Of a stretch of DNA of 64,000 nt, positions 16,213-25,635 are shown piece by piece (position 1 is the first letter of the stretch; each line of letters starts with the position of its first letter). The notes beneath the pieces were generated by a model that was not told the origin of the DNA, ran no database searches, and saw only the letters and a list, made by a program, of their open reading frames with translations. The stretch spans positions 2,352,527 through 2,416,526 of the forward strand of contig CBDANW010000002.1 of NCBI GenBank assembly GCA_965197825.1, in the 5' to 3' direction. The position numbers and the translations under genes are program-made. The DNA is from CBDANW01 sp965197825. GTDB lineage: Bacteria; Acidobacteriota; Vicinamibacteria; Marinacidobacterales; DATDRI01.

Positions 16213-17699
16213 CCGCCGCCCTCTTGCTAGCGGCGGCCCTCTCTGCGGTCTCGTTGAAGGTTGCCGCCCCGGCCGGCGATCCCCGGGAATTCATTTACAT
16301 CCAAAAGTTGACCCACGATAGGGTCGTGGTCGCCTGGGGAGGGCCTTCTCAGGCGGGAGACAATACAATTGGCGAGTCGTCGCCTCCCTTTGGACCGGCC
16401 GAGCTCCGCGTCTTCTATCGTGCCAGCGGTCGTCCGATCCCCGGCGCTCCGTTTCGCACCAACGAACGAAACTAGATGGAGGTTAGTCTTCCGCAGTCGT
16501 CGACGGAGTACGGCTACGACTTACAGGTTGACGAAAGACCCTGGGGCGATGCGATCTATCGCGAGGAGCAGCTTCTCTACTTCCGAAGCTCCCCGGGTCC
16601 CACTGAATCCTCCGGGGGACTGGCGTTTCTCGTCTTGGGAGACTTTGGTACCGCGAGCGAAAAGCAGTTTCGGTTGGCGGAGGCCATGCGCCGGGTGGTG
16701 GAAGAGCAGGAGGCCGCGGGGCGACCGATCCGATACTTGCTTTCCACGGGAGACAACTTTTACGATTATTTCCTGTTCATCGCTACCGGCAGTGATGACA
16801 AGGAGTTCTATCGGAAATTCTTCATTCCCTACCAGCGCCTGTTGAGCCGGATTCCTTTCCTGCCGGCCCTCGGCAACCACGATGGCGGTGAGAGCGAGTC
16901 GGCAAGCGATCTGGCGCATTACCGAGACAATTTCTTTCTCCCGCGAGCAGTCCTGCCGGATGGCACCCCTTCCGATTTCGAAGACCGGTTCTATAGCGTC
17001 GGTCATGGAAAGGATGTCCGACTGATTTGCCTGGACTCCACCAGCAACCAGGAGACGCTCGCCGGCCTTGGTTGGCAACCGATCTATGGTGACGGCGGGC
17101 GGTCCGAGCAACGAGTGTGGCTCGAGGCCGAATTGGAGCGGTCGCGAGGAGCCCTCTGGAAGATAGCCTGGTTCCATCATCCTCCTTTCAACGCCGGAAG
17201 CGGCCACTACGGCGCGCGTTCCAAGGATCGAAACCTGCGTGAGCTGGAACGGAATCTGGTGCCCTTGATGGCCGAAGGCGGGGTACGGGTGGTCTTCAGC
17301 GGGCACGTCCACAACTTCCAAATCACCCGGGAAGAGGCGAATGGACCACTCAGCCAAACCCGGTATCTAGTCACCGGCGCGGGCGGGAAGAGTGAAGGGG
17401 GCCGGCGCGGAAGCTCGGGGTTGCAGATATTGCGACGTGAGGGGATCGCCGCAACGAACGTGGACGACCGCGCTCACTTCCTCTTGGTTGAGATCGACGG
17501 CGATAGGATGGAAGTCACCCCCTTGACGTACGGTGCGAACGGCAATCCGACTCCTTTGGCGATTCGCACCGCCGACAGCGAAATCTACTCCGGGCTCGGG
17601 CCGACAGAAATGGAGGTAAGCCCCTACCATCCGATTGTCATCAGGGCCCGACCGTCCGCCTTCGTCCCTCTTGGGGACAAGGGCGAAGGCGGGAAGTAG
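16179..17699 (+). pseudogene. Secreted purple-acid-phosphatase-like metallophosphoesterase with in-frame amber stop
   Basis: GTG 16179 gives VARRGRRSTHLTAALLLAAAL, a good signal peptide. An N-terminal fibronectin-like segment follows (FIYIQKLTHDRVVVAWGG), then TAG at 16473-16475, after which the same frame continues to 17699. The downstream part has the calcineurin-like metal motifs: GDFG (residues ~150), STGDNFYD, ALGNHDGG, a HHPPF block and FSGHVHNF. The codon changed to TAG falls between ERN and MEVSLPQS; a Trp (TGG) or Gln codon with one substitution would explain it. The N-terminal piece lacks the catalytic site, so without read-through only ATG 16476 could start the phosphatase and it would lack a secretion signal. 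Confidence 0.75.
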
Positions 17700-18707
17700 C
17701 TACCCGCGGAGCTCTCGAAGGGACCACTCGATCTCTTCGCGGACCTCGTTTTCTTCCTCACGTTCCAAGCGATGACGGAGTGGCGCCAGGGCTTGCTCTT
17801 GTCGGAGCCGCCCCAGTGCCCAAGCAGCATGGCCACGAACGAGCGGCTCGAGGTGGTCGAGCGCCTCCACCAGGGCCGGCACCGCCCGCGAGTCTCCCGA
17901 GTTTCCGAGCGCGATCGCCACGTTGCGAAGGAGGCCTGGGTAGCGAGCGCGCCGAATGGCGGATCTTTTGGTGGCGCGCGTGCCGATACCACCGTAGATG
18001 CGGTTGCCGATGAGGGCTCGGAGGTGGCGTGGGACGAAGCCGCGGAACTCGATGGTCAGGTAGGAGATGCAGAGCCGACTATCTACCACGAAGGGCTCCA
18101 CGATCGCGTCGGTGGGGCAGGCGACGATGCAACGACTACCAGTGCCACAATGATCTCGTTCCGGAGCATCGGGAGGCAAGCCGATCGGGAGCAGGATTTC
18201 GCCCAGGAAAAACCAGGAGCTGCCCCGGCGTGAGATGGCATTCCCGTGTTTACCCAGCCAGCCCAATCCCGCCGCCACGGCATAGCCTTTCTCCAGCAAG
18301 GGGCCCGTGTCGACGTAAATCTTACTGGGGAGCTCGAAGCGCTCCGAGATGAAGAGGGCGAGCCGCTTCAGTTTTTCTTTCAAGACATCGTGGTAGTCCT
18401 CACCGTGCGCGTAGGTCGAGATCACCCCGGTGAGAGCAGAGGAAGGCTCGGGCGGGCCTTGGTAGTAGTTCAGCCCGCAGCAAAGGAGGGTTTCCGTCCC
18501 GGCGAAGCTACGTTCACCATCGGTGCGCCGGCTCGGGTCTTTTTCCATCCAGGACATTTCCCCGTGGTACCCGCGGTCGAGCCATTCTGCGAGACGGGGA
18601 GATTCCGACGGAAGCTTGGCCGGGGCGAATCCCACCAGGTCGAAGCCAATCGATCTCGCTTGCTGTCGAATCGCCTCCTTCATTTCCGCGCCGTCGGACT
18701 TCTTCAT
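17700..18707 (-). pseudogene. queG: Epoxyqueuosine reductase QueG, second 4Fe-4S region deleted
   Basis: Recognisable QueG: FDLVGFAPAKLP start, GYHGEMSWM, VDTGPLLEKGYA, GLGWLGKHGN, a ferredoxin block and C-terminal HEAT-like repeats (GNSGDSRAVPALVEAL, VRGHAAWALGRL). QueG reduces epoxyqueuosine to queuosine in tRNA using cobalamin and two 4Fe-4S clusters. Here the first cluster motif reads CGTGSRCIVACP: the second of four Cys is Gly (GGT for TGT). After GNRIYG the expected GC-D-x-C-Q-x-V-C-P segment and ~50-70 residues are absent, and the sequence resumes at TRATKRSAIRRARYPGLLRN. The frame is open, but the enzyme as encoded lacks essential cluster ligands. Start ATG 18707 (M K K S) or 18683. 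Confidence 0.8.
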
Positions 18708-18861
18708 CGGATGAAGAGGAAGCGGATTGGTTTTGGTATTCATGGCGGTAGGGCAGTGGCCAACCACTCACAACGCAGCCAAGGTTGTCCGCGGTGGTGG
18801 AAGCGGTAGAATAGCGGGGTTCTCTCGCATCACGCAAGAAGGTGACCACCAGGAGCCGCGC

Positions 18862-19089
18862 GTGCAAAGCCTGGACTCTCTGATAGCGACCCTCAATACC
18901 ATCGAGCTCGGGGACGTGACGAAAATCGAGGCGCGTCTGACGGAGATTCGCGAGGGACTGGCGGGAAGAGAACTGGATGAGCTGGTGGGGAAACTGGACG
19001 AGAGTCTAGCCGCGTTGCGGCAAGGAGATCTTCAAGACTTCCGTCGGCTCAAAGCGACCATCGTGAGTCGGCTAGGCCATCTTCGTTGA
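18862..19089 (+). CDS. Small coiled-coil protein of unknown function
   Basis: 75 residues from GTG 18862, preceded by AGGAG at a good distance; the frame is open further upstream but with no start signal. The sequence is almost wholly helical with heptad-like Leu/Ile spacing (SLIATLNTIELGDVTKIEARL, LDELVGKLDESLAALR). No membrane or signal segment. Not recognised. Divergent from queG; its 3' end overlaps a convergent small frame by 41 bp. Confidence 0.5.
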   Translation: MQSLDSLIATLNTIELGDVTKIEARLTEIREGLAGRELDELVGKLDESLAALRQGDLQDFRRLKATIVSRLGHLR

Positions 19090-19273
19090 AGGGCGCTTCT
19101 TTGAAGTGGCCTGAGACCAGGTCCCATTCTCGAGGTAATCGAGCGGCGGTCCTGGCCAGCTCCTGTTGGATTGCCTCGATGCCGATTCGGTTCGTGGCGT
19201 CGTTTCTCTGGCAACGTAGGCGGGACAGTCGCTGCTTGAGCTCTTTGATCCGTTCCAAGATCCGTAGATCCAT
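19049..19273 (-). CDS. Small basic helical protein, hypothetical
   Basis: 74 residues from ATG 19273 with GAGGTGATG upstream on the minus strand. It begins MDLRILERIKELKQRLSRL, a basic amphipathic helix, and continues IGIEAIQQELARTAARLPREW. It resembles no family I know. It ends inside the tail of the opposite gene, which weakens the case; the good ribosome site and coding-like start are the support. Confidence 0.4.
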   Translation of the reverse strand: MDLRILERIKELKQRLSRLRCQRNDATNRIGIEAIQQELARTAARLPREWDLVSGHFKEAPFNEDGLADSRWSL

Positions 19274-19428
19274 GGCATCACCTCGCTCTAACGGATTTAT
19301 CAAGCAATTCTCGTGCCATAAGATATGCCCCAAACAACCCGTGTTGCCGCGGATTAGGGCTCCTCTTGTTTCACTTTTTGCTACATTCCTGTAAAAGATA
19401 CAGGGTCCCCCCCACAAGGAGCGTTTAG

Positions 19429-19830
19429 GTGAATGACCACCAACAACCCCGACTGACCGTGGATGTCATCATCGAGCTTCCGGACGAGCGCCTGGTGCTG
19501 ATCCGAAGGAAGAACCCACCTTCCGGTTGGGCTCTGCCGGGAGGCTTCGTCTATGCGGGAGAAACCGTAGAACAAGCCGCGGTAAGAGAAGCCCTTGAGG
19601 AGACCTCCCTGTCCGTCGAGCTGGTTCGTCAGTTCCATGTGTACTCTGATCCGGCGCGTGACCCCAGGGGACATACGGTGTCCGTCGTCTTCATTGGCCG
19701 CGCCGATGGAGCTCCGCGTGGAGCGGACGACGCGGCCGAGGCGAGGGCGTTCCCAGGGAGCGAGCTCCCCGAGCCGCTGGCGTTCGACCACGGCCAGATT
19801 TTGGCGGACTACCTCGCGGGAAAATACTAA
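19429..19830 (+). CDS. Nudix hydrolase
   Basis: 133 residues from GTG 19429, behind AAGGAG. The Nudix box is present at about residues 42-64: GGFVYAGETVEQAAVREALEE, with the REALEE catalytic Glu residues that bind magnesium; the usual Gly after EE is Thr. The N-terminal strand LTVDVIIELPDERLVLIRRKNPP and WALPGGF are typical of small sanitising Nudix enzymes (ADP-ribose, oxidised nucleotides or coenzymes). Substrate cannot be fixed. Stands alone between small genes and a repeat-rich spacer. Confidence 0.88.
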   Translation: MNDHQQPRLTVDVIIELPDERLVLIRRKNPPSGWALPGGFVYAGETVEQAAVREALEETSLSVELVRQFHVYSDPARDPRGHTVSVVFIGRADGAPRGADDAAEARAFPGSELPEPLAFDHGQILADYLAGKY

Positions 19831-19859
19831 GCCTGATCCCACATAATCCCTCATGTTCC

Positions 19860-19903
19860 GGCGTCAATACACGTGATCATCCGAATCGAGCTAGCCAGAC
19901 ACC
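19860..19903. repeat. 44-bp dispersed palindromic repeat, copy 1
   Basis: Begins GGCGTCAATACACGTGATC and ends AGCCAGACACC. It shares the GGCGTCAA head and the CAGAC(G/A)CC tail, and the exact 44-bp length, with 19939-19982 and 29897-29940, and with 39986-40030 (45 bp). The ends GGCGTC/GACGCC are inverted copies; in this copy the tail has one change (GACACC). Confidence 0.6.
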
Positions 19904-19932
19904 TCTCACGAATCAACCCTCGTCGGACCCCT

Positions 19933-20011
19933 CTTTTGGGCGTCAATATACGGGATCTCACTAATAAACGTGGCCAGACGCCGGTGTGATTCCGCATATT
20001 GACGCCAAAAG
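19933..20011. repeat. Long imperfect inverted repeat (hairpin) after the Nudix gene
   Basis: The left arm at 19933-19957 (CTTTTGGGCGTCAATATACG then GGATC) is the complement of the right arm at about 19988-20011 (GATTCCGCATATTGACGCC then AAAAG) with one extra G and two mismatches, around a ~30-base loop. The arms contain the GGCGTCAAT head of the dispersed repeat, so the hairpin looks like two head-to-head repeat copies. It could act as a transcription stop for the Nudix gene or be a small non-autonomous element. The rest of 19831-20098 shows no gene. Confidence 0.6.
19939..19982. repeat. 44-bp dispersed palindromic repeat, copy 2
   Basis: Begins GGCGTCAATATACGGGATC and ends GGCCAGACGCC, with intact GGCGTC/GACGCC ends. 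It lies 35 bp after copy 1. Its left half is also the left arm of the larger inverted repeat at 19933-20011. Confidence 0.65.
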
Positions 20012-20098
20012 GGAACCCTGCTATATTTCCGCACAGATTAGATCGCTGCAGGTGGATAACTAGGGTCCGCCCGCAAACTCCAAATCATTCACTGACCT

Positions 20099-21213
20099 AT
20101 GGAGCCTCAGGCGCAGAGGCGGACGCCTCTCTCCCCCTCTAACGGCGGCCAAGTCCGTCCCCGCGGGGGCCTGAATCATCCCGTGGTGCAGGACGTGCTT
20201 GGGAAGGGGTCGCTCTGCACCGTTTTGGTGGAGCATCTCTCCGAGGGTCGTGAACCGGCTGCTTTCGATTATCTCTTTCGCGAAACCTCCCTCGAGACAC
20301 TCAACCATTGCCTCAGCGAGATCCGCGACCAAGAAGTCGCGAACTATCTGTTGGACAGCCTTCTTCTCATAGCCGCCCTCCTTTCCAGCGGAGCCTTCAT
20401 CGGGATCGAGCGCAACCGAATAGAGCTGAAAACGCTCATGGTCCGATCCGGCGATGATCTCGCCAAAGCGCGAAGGAAATCGAGTCGTTCTTGGACGGCT
20501 GTCCGTTTTCCGGGAGCGGGGAGGACTTGCGCGGTCTCTACGGACAGCGAGTCCGGGATCTGGCGGGAGACTTGAAGTTCCTCCGTCTGGAGCTGGATCG
20601 GTGGGTAAGGAAGTTCGTTCCCTTGGACGGGGACCTGCCCGTCGGGAACAAGGGTAGGGAATTCTTGGAGGCACGGATCGGTACGGTGGTCGACGAGCTC
20701 GGACTTCGCCTCAAGGAACTTCAGGAAAGCACTTGTTTCGTCATGTTCGAGCAACTGAACCTCTTCGACGCGACGTTGACCCGCAAGAAGCTATTCAGGC
20801 GCGATCTGGAGAACCAGCTCGACCTGGATCGTTTCCTGGGCTGGTTCGGTGAGTTGATGTCGAAGGTTCGGGATTACGACGAGCAGCGCCGGCCGGATCA
20901 GCTTCAGAAGGTTCGAGTCCTGCTCCAGGATTTCCGCCCCGATCAGTTTCCCACTCTCGCCGGAGTCCGTGAGTCCGACCATGCTCTTTTCAGCAGCTTC
21001 GTGCAGCGGTTGCGAGACTATCGACCTGGGCAAGCCGGGCGAAAAGAGGATCCCGTGCACTCGTTCCTTCTGTTGTTGGGAAATGTGCTGAAAAGCCTGA
21101 ACCAGCGCTCTAGCGATAACTCGCCGATGGATCCCTCTCCCTTAACCCTACATTCACACCTAGCGAATTACTACTCGCGGCGGCTTTCCGCACCAGCGAA
21201 GCGCGTACAATAG
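20099..21213 (+). pseudogene. Unknown helical protein, split by a frameshift near 20470
   Basis: ATG 20099 opens a frame (LGKGSLCTVLVEHLSEGREPAA and onward) that runs sensibly to about codon 124 (GDDLAKARR) and then degenerates. The frame one base away carries on with ESFLDGCPFSGSGEDLRGLYGQ and stays open to 21213. A single missing base around 20470 joins them into a protein of ~371 residues. It has one possible hydrophobic segment (LLDSLLLIAALLSSGAF, residues ~82-98) and is otherwise helical and charged. I do not recognise the family. It lies 30 bp upstream of kbl on the same strand. Confidence 0.6.
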
Positions 21214-21243
21214 ACGCGGGCTCACGAAAGAGGAGGCGTAGCA

Positions 21244-22431
21244 ATGTACGGACGGGCGCGCGAGCTAATAGTCGGCGTATTGGATGACATCCGACAGTCT
21301 GGACTCTACAAAGAGGAGAGAGTGATTGCTTCGCCGCAGGGGCCGTCGATCCGCGTCGTGAGCGGGGAGGTCTTGAACTTTTGCGCCAACGACTACCTAG
21401 GCCTTTCGAGTCACGCGGAGATCATCGCCGCCGCGAAAACAGGTTTGGAGCAGCGCGGCTACGGACTCTCCTCGGTGCGGTTCATCTGCGGCACCCAGGA
21501 CGTTCACAAACAACTGGAGCGTGGGATCTCTCGATTCCTCGGAACCGCGGATACGACGCTCTATAGCTCTTGTTTCGACACCAACGGGGGTCTCTTCGAG
21601 ACGCTCCTCACCGATGCCGACGCTGTCATCAGCGATGAGCTGAACCATGCCAGCATCATCGATGGGATTCGATTGTCGAAGGCACGCCGGTTTCGCTACC
21701 GGAACGGTGACATGGGGGACCTCGAAGCCAAATTGAAGGAAGCCTCGGACGCGCGGATTCGCCTGATCGCCACCGACGGCGTCTTCAGCATGGATGGTCT
21801 CTTTGCCCCACTCGACTCCATCTGTGAGCTTGCCGATCGCCACGAAGCGCTGGTCATGGTGGACGATTCCCACGCGACCGGCTTCGTGGGCGAGACCGGT
21901 CGGGGCACCCCGCAGCTCTTCGGGGTCCAGGACCGGGTCGACATCCTCACCTCGACCCTAGGTAAGGCACTGGGTGGCGCCTCCGGCGGTTTCACCAGCG
22001 GACGCAAGGAGGTCGTCGAGCTGCTCCGGCAGAGAAGCCGGCCGTATCTTTTCTCCAATACGCTGGCCCCGGCCGTGGTCGCCGCCAGCTTGAAGGCGCT
22101 TGAGCTCTTGGGCTCGAGCACGGAGCTCAAGGATCGCCTCTTAGAGAACACGCGCTATTTTCGCGAAATGATGGTGGCGCGGGGATTCCGCATCCGGGAG
22201 GGGGACCATCCCATCGTGCCCATCATGCTCGGCGACGCCAGGCTGGCCCAGAATATGGCTCGAGACCTCCTGGACGAGGGCATTTACGTCATCGGCTTCA
22301 GCTACCCGGTGGTACCGAAGGGCAAGGCGCGGCTCCGGGTGCAGATCTCGGCCGCTCACGAACGAGAGCACCTGGATCGCGCCATCGAGGCCTTCGTCCT
22401 TGTCGGCCGTCGACACGGTCTAGTGACGTAG
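21244..22431 (+). CDS. kbl: 2-amino-3-ketobutyrate CoA ligase (glycine C-acetyltransferase)
   Basis: A PLP-dependent alpha-oxoamine synthase, 395 residues, the usual length for Kbl. It starts at ATG 21244 behind AGGAGG. Features: FCANDYLGLSSH, the substrate and PLP motifs SSCFDTNGGLFE, SDELNHASIIDGIRLS, the PLP-binding VMVDDSHATGF, and the Schiff-base lysine in TSTLGKALGGASGG. Kbl splits 2-amino-3-ketobutyrate with CoA to glycine and acetyl-CoA in threonine breakdown. The related BioF and HemA are less likely given the overall motifs and length. Threonine dehydrogenase is not adjacent. Intact. Confidence 0.88.
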   Translation: MYGRARELIVGVLDDIRQSGLYKEERVIASPQGPSIRVVSGEVLNFCANDYLGLSSHAEIIAAAKTGLEQRGYGLSSVRFICGTQDVHKQLERGISRFLGTADTTLYSSCFDTNGGLFETLLTDADAVISDELNHASIIDGIRLSKARRFRYRNGDMGDLEAKLKEASDARIRLIATDGVFSMDGLFAPLDSICELADRHEALVMVDDSHATGFVGETGRGTPQLFGVQDRVDILTSTLGKALGGASGGFTSGRKEVVELLRQRSRPYLFSNTLAPAVVAASLKALELLGSSTELKDRLLENTRYFREMMVARGFRIREGDHPIVPIMLGDARLAQNMARDLLDEGIYVIGFSYPVVPKGKARLRVQISAAHEREHLDRAIEAFVLVGRRHGLVT

Positions 22432-22538
22432 CGGGCTCACGAAAAACGTCAGCCTGCCCGAGCATTTGAGGAATGCGCGCCGATGACAGCGCTGGCCGTG
22501 GCGGTGTCCGCCTTCGTCCGTGCTGGGGACCAAGAGAA

Positions 22539-22558
22539 CTTCGGCGGACCAGCCGAAG
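22539..22558. other. Short hairpin in kbl-kinase spacer
   Basis: CTTCGGC and GCCGAAG flank a six-base loop. The 235-bp spacer 22432-22666 otherwise shows no gene; a related AGCCTTCGGCGAAGGCT palindrome occurs near 37093. No T-run follows, so it is not a clear terminator. Confidence 0.3.
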
Positions 22559-22666
22559 CTTTCAGCGAAGGCTGGGGCCCCGCGGCAGTGAGACACTACT
22601 AAGGACGGGCCCCAAACGCTTGCAGCGGCCGGGGCTAGTGGCTACTATTCGGCTCGGAGGCACAGA

Positions 22667-24313
22667 ATGTTGTTAACAGGGTCGCGATCTTGGTTGCACC
22701 GGCGGAGATGGCAAGTTCTCGCCGTCCTCGCGTTTGGCGGACCTCTGGTGGCCATCGCCTTGGTCCAGTACCGTTGGCTGGAGGAGCTGAGCAGCCGGTC
22801 CCGGATGGCGGAGTCCCAACAGAACCGGGTTGCGGTGATGAGCGCGGCGGCCTTGCTGGAAGACCGAGTCACCGGCGCTCGGTTGGAGACACTCCCCCCC
22901 ATCCCGCATGAGGACATCCTCGAGCTGAGGCTCGATGCGCTCGGTCGACAGTTCGACGAGGCCCTCGAGCGATTTCCCTACGTGCAGCACTTCTTCCTCT
23001 GGGTTTCGCCGGCACCTCATGAGGAGACCCTCTTTTACCTGCCGGAAGAAAAAGACTTTCGGGCGGTTCGCAAAGCGGCGGACCGCTGGCCTTCCGAAGT
23101 TTGGCAGATGGATACCGACAGCCCTCGCTGGTCGGAGTTCACCATCCCTGGCGATTCACCTAGGCAAGTGGTGATCCACCGGATGACCGACCCCGACGAC
23201 CCAAGTCGAACCGCCCTGGTAGGCTTCTGCGTCAATCTCAATCGCTTCGCCAAGGACTTCCTTCCCTCGTTCCACGCCGAAAACGTAGCGCCCTTGCTCG
23301 GACAGATTCCCGGGCGGGAGGACGTTGCGTTTGCGGTCTTCGATGAGAGCGGGAAGAACGTGTTCGGTACAAAGCCCGACCTCGACGCCCAGCTTGCCGA
23401 TTCGTCGGCGGAAATACAGCTCTCATTCGCACTGCCCAGTGAGCGCTCCGATCGAAACATCGAAGCACCGGTGTGGCGTCTGGCGGTGGGCGAGAAGCAC
23501 GACGGTATCCAGGAGATGCTGAAACAGGGCGCTCTCGGCAACCTGGCCATCGTCGGCGCGGGGATTATCGTCCTCGGCCTGGGGACGATGCTGATCGCCC
23601 GCAGCTCAAACCGCGAGGCCAAACTCTCCGATCTGAAGTCCCGTTTCATTTCGGGAATCTCTCATGAGCTGAAAACGCCACTCTCGATGCTCCGCCTCTA
23701 CTCGGAGATGCTCGAGCTGGGACGGGTGCCGAACGAGATGGAGCGCAAGCTTTTTTACCGCAAGTTGCGGCAGCAAGCCGAGACGATGGGCGACATGTTG
23801 GAGGAGATCCTCGATTTTTCGCGGCTCGAGGCGGAACAGCAGCCCATCTCCAAGAAACCGTACCCTCCCCAGGAGATTCTCGAGGAAGCCGTGGAGGTGC
23901 TTGACGCGTCGGGGCCGGATCGTGACCTGGTCACTGTCTCCACCGACGGACGCTTGCCCGATCTTCTCTGCAACCGCCCCAGCCTCGTGAGGGCCGTCTA
24001 CAGCTTGTTGGACAACGCCTTCAAGTACAGCGACCCCGATCAGCCGGTCGAGGTTCGCGCGTCTCGACGCAACGGCATGGTGGCGGTGGCCGTGACGGAT
24101 CGGGGACGAGGCATTTTGTCGGAGGATCTGCCTCACATCTTCGAACGGTTCTATCGAGGCGAGACCGGGAAAGCGGTCAAGGGCACCGGCCTGGGCCTGT
24201 CCATCGTCGACACCGTAGTGAAGGCACACGATGGAAAGATCGAGGTGGACAGCCAGCCTGGCCGTGGAAGTTCCTTCACCATCCTTCTCCCGGTGCCTCC
24301 GGAGGCTGGTTGA
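22667..24313 (+). CDS. Membrane sensor histidine kinase
   Basis: 548 residues, ATG 22667 with GGAGG seven bases before. A first membrane helix lies at residues ~17-35 (VLAVLAFGGPLVAIALVQY). A ~240-residue extracytoplasmic sensor domain of unknown type follows, then a second helix at ~285-307 (LAIVGAGIIVLGLGTMLIA). The DHp domain has the phospho-His in FISGISHELKTPLSMLR (residue ~333). The ATPase domain shows the N box DNAFKYSD, G1 DRGRGI, F box IFERFYRG and G2 GTGLGLSI. No HAMP domain is obvious. Coupled to the response regulator that follows. It should autophosphorylate on sensing an unknown periplasmic cue. Confidence 0.92.
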   Translation: MLLTGSRSWLHRRRWQVLAVLAFGGPLVAIALVQYRWLEELSSRSRMAESQQNRVAVMSAAALLEDRVTGARLETLPPIPHEDILELRLDALGRQFDEALERFPYVQHFFLWVSPAPHEETLFYLPEEKDFRAVRKAADRWPSEVWQMDTDSPRWSEFTIPGDSPRQVVIHRMTDPDDPSRTALVGFCVNLNRFAKDFLPSFHAENVAPLLGQIPGREDVAFAVFDESGKNVFGTKPDLDAQLADSSAEIQLSFALPSERSDRNIEAPVWRLAVGEKHDGIQEMLKQGALGNLAIVGAGIIVLGLGTMLIARSSNREAKLSDLKSRFISGISHELKTPLSMLRLYSEMLELGRVPNEMERKLFYRKLRQQAETMGDMLEEILDFSRLEAEQQPISKKPYPPQEILEEAVEVLDASGPDRDLVTVSTDGRLPDLLCNRPSLVRAVYSLLDNAFKYSDPDQPVEVRASRRNGMVAVAVTDRGRGILSEDLPHIFERFYRGETGKAVKGTGLGLSIVDTVVKAHDGKIEVDSQPGRGSSFTILLPVPPEAG

Positions 24314-24315
24314 TC

Positions 24316-24999
24316 GTGAGCGAGCATCTGCTGATTGTGGAAGACGAAGAAGGGCTGCGGGAAGGACTGCGCACCAACTTCGAGTTCGAAGGCTATCGTG
24401 TTTCTTTGGCACGGGACGGAGTCGAGGGGCTCGAGTCCGCGCTGACTCTGAAACCGGATCTGGTGATTCTGGACATCATGTTGCCGCGGATGAACGGTTT
24501 CGAGGTCTGCCGTAGGGTTCGCGCCGCCGGGCACGATTTCCCCATCATGATGCTCACCGTGAGACGTGGAGAGCCGGAGCGGATCCGGGGCTTCGAGATC
24601 GGCGCCGACGACTACGTGCTCAAACCTTTCAGCGTTCAGGAAGTGTCTGCACGCGTGAAGGCGCTTCTTCGTCGGAGTCAGCCGCATCCATCCGAACAGC
24701 GGACGTGGAAGCTGGGAGGAGTGAAGATCGATCTTGTGCGCCAGCAGGCGACGCGCCAGGGCCGCCCGGTACGTCTATCCTTCCGCGAGTTCGAGATCAT
24801 GCGTTGTCTCGCCGCCCGCGCCGGAGAAGTCGTCACCAGAGAAGAGCTCCTTGGTCAGGCGCTCGGGTATTCTCCTTCCGCGTCCTCGCGGGCGGTGGAC
24901 AATTTGATCGTGAGCCTGCGAAAGAAGATCGAACAAGATCCGCACAATCCACGCCACATCCTCACCGCCTACGGAGTCGGTTACAAGCTCGTCGAATAG
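24316..24999 (+). CDS. OmpR-family response regulator
   Basis: Receiver plus winged-helix regulator, about 228 residues. GTG 24316 gives MSEHLLIVEDEEG; TTG 24310, overlapping the kinase stop, is an alternative. The acidic pair lies in IVEDEE, the phosphorylated Asp in LVILDIMLPRMNGFEV, the switch Thr in MMLTVRR and the conserved Lys in DDYVLKPFS. The C-terminal half is a DNA-binding wing: LSFREFEIMRCLAARAGEVVTREELL and RAVDNLIVSLRKKIEQDP, ending YGVGYKLVE. Cognate partner of the kinase upstream. Confidence 0.93.
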   Translation: MSEHLLIVEDEEGLREGLRTNFEFEGYRVSLARDGVEGLESALTLKPDLVILDIMLPRMNGFEVCRRVRAAGHDFPIMMLTVRRGEPERIRGFEIGADDYVLKPFSVQEVSARVKALLRRSQPHPSEQRTWKLGGVKIDLVRQQATRQGRPVRLSFREFEIMRCLAARAGEVVTREELLGQALGYSPSASSRAVDNLIVSLRKKIEQDPHNPRHILTAYGVGYKLVE

Positions 25000-25148
25000 C
25001 GCCTCGGTCTCCACCATCCCGCGCCGATAGCTCCAAACGACTGTAAAATAATGCTTTAGTGCCATAGCGCCGCGGCACATTCCGGGACAACCAATTACAA
25101 TCTACGACCGGGCAGAAGTTCCGCACCCGTTAGAATCTCGATAGCACG

Positions 25149-25590
25149 ATGCGTCCCGATCGGAACTTGGACCCTACTGAGTCGCCCCCGCACCTACTCA
25201 TCGTAGAAGACGACGACGGGCTGCGAGTCAACTTCGAGTTACGAAGGGTATCTGGTCACGACCGCGGTCGACGGTCGTAACGGCCTCGAGCTGGCGCTTT
25301 CTACGAAACCGAGCTTGCTCATTCTGGATGTCATGCTTCCGGGGATGAACGGATTCGACGTATGTCGCCGAATCCGCACCGCCGGGCGCACCTTCCCGGT
25401 GCTGATGCTGACCGTTCGACGATCGGAGAGCGACAAGGCGAAGGGTTTGAGCTTGGGAGCCGACGACTATGTGGGAAAACCGTTCAGCCTCGCCGAGCTA
25501 TCCACCCGTGTGAAGGATTTGTTGCGCCAAAGCCAGCACGCACGGTGCCCTGACGAGTTCAAAGACAAGCTCGAACTCAAACGTGAAACA
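25149..25590 (+). pseudogene. Second response regulator, truncated and frameshifted
   Basis: ATG 25149 begins MRPDRNLDPTESPPHLLIVEDDDGLR, parallel to the preceding regulator. Four residues are then missing (GLR-VNFE against GLREGLRTNFE), consistent with deletion between two CTGCG repeats, and one extra T near 25240 shifts the frame. In the corrected frame the receiver domain continues: LLILDVMLPGMNGFDVCRRIR, FPVLMLTVRRSESDKAKG, DDYVGKPFSLAELSTRVK. After ~25590 the homology ends; no DNA-binding domain remains and the frame runs into sequence antisense to the next gene. It is a tandem duplicate of the neighbouring regulator that has decayed. Confidence 0.8.
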
Positions 25591-25635
25591 GGCGAACCCA
25601 TTCCGGGTCCGCCCGTTTCTGCTTTTCTCCTACCT

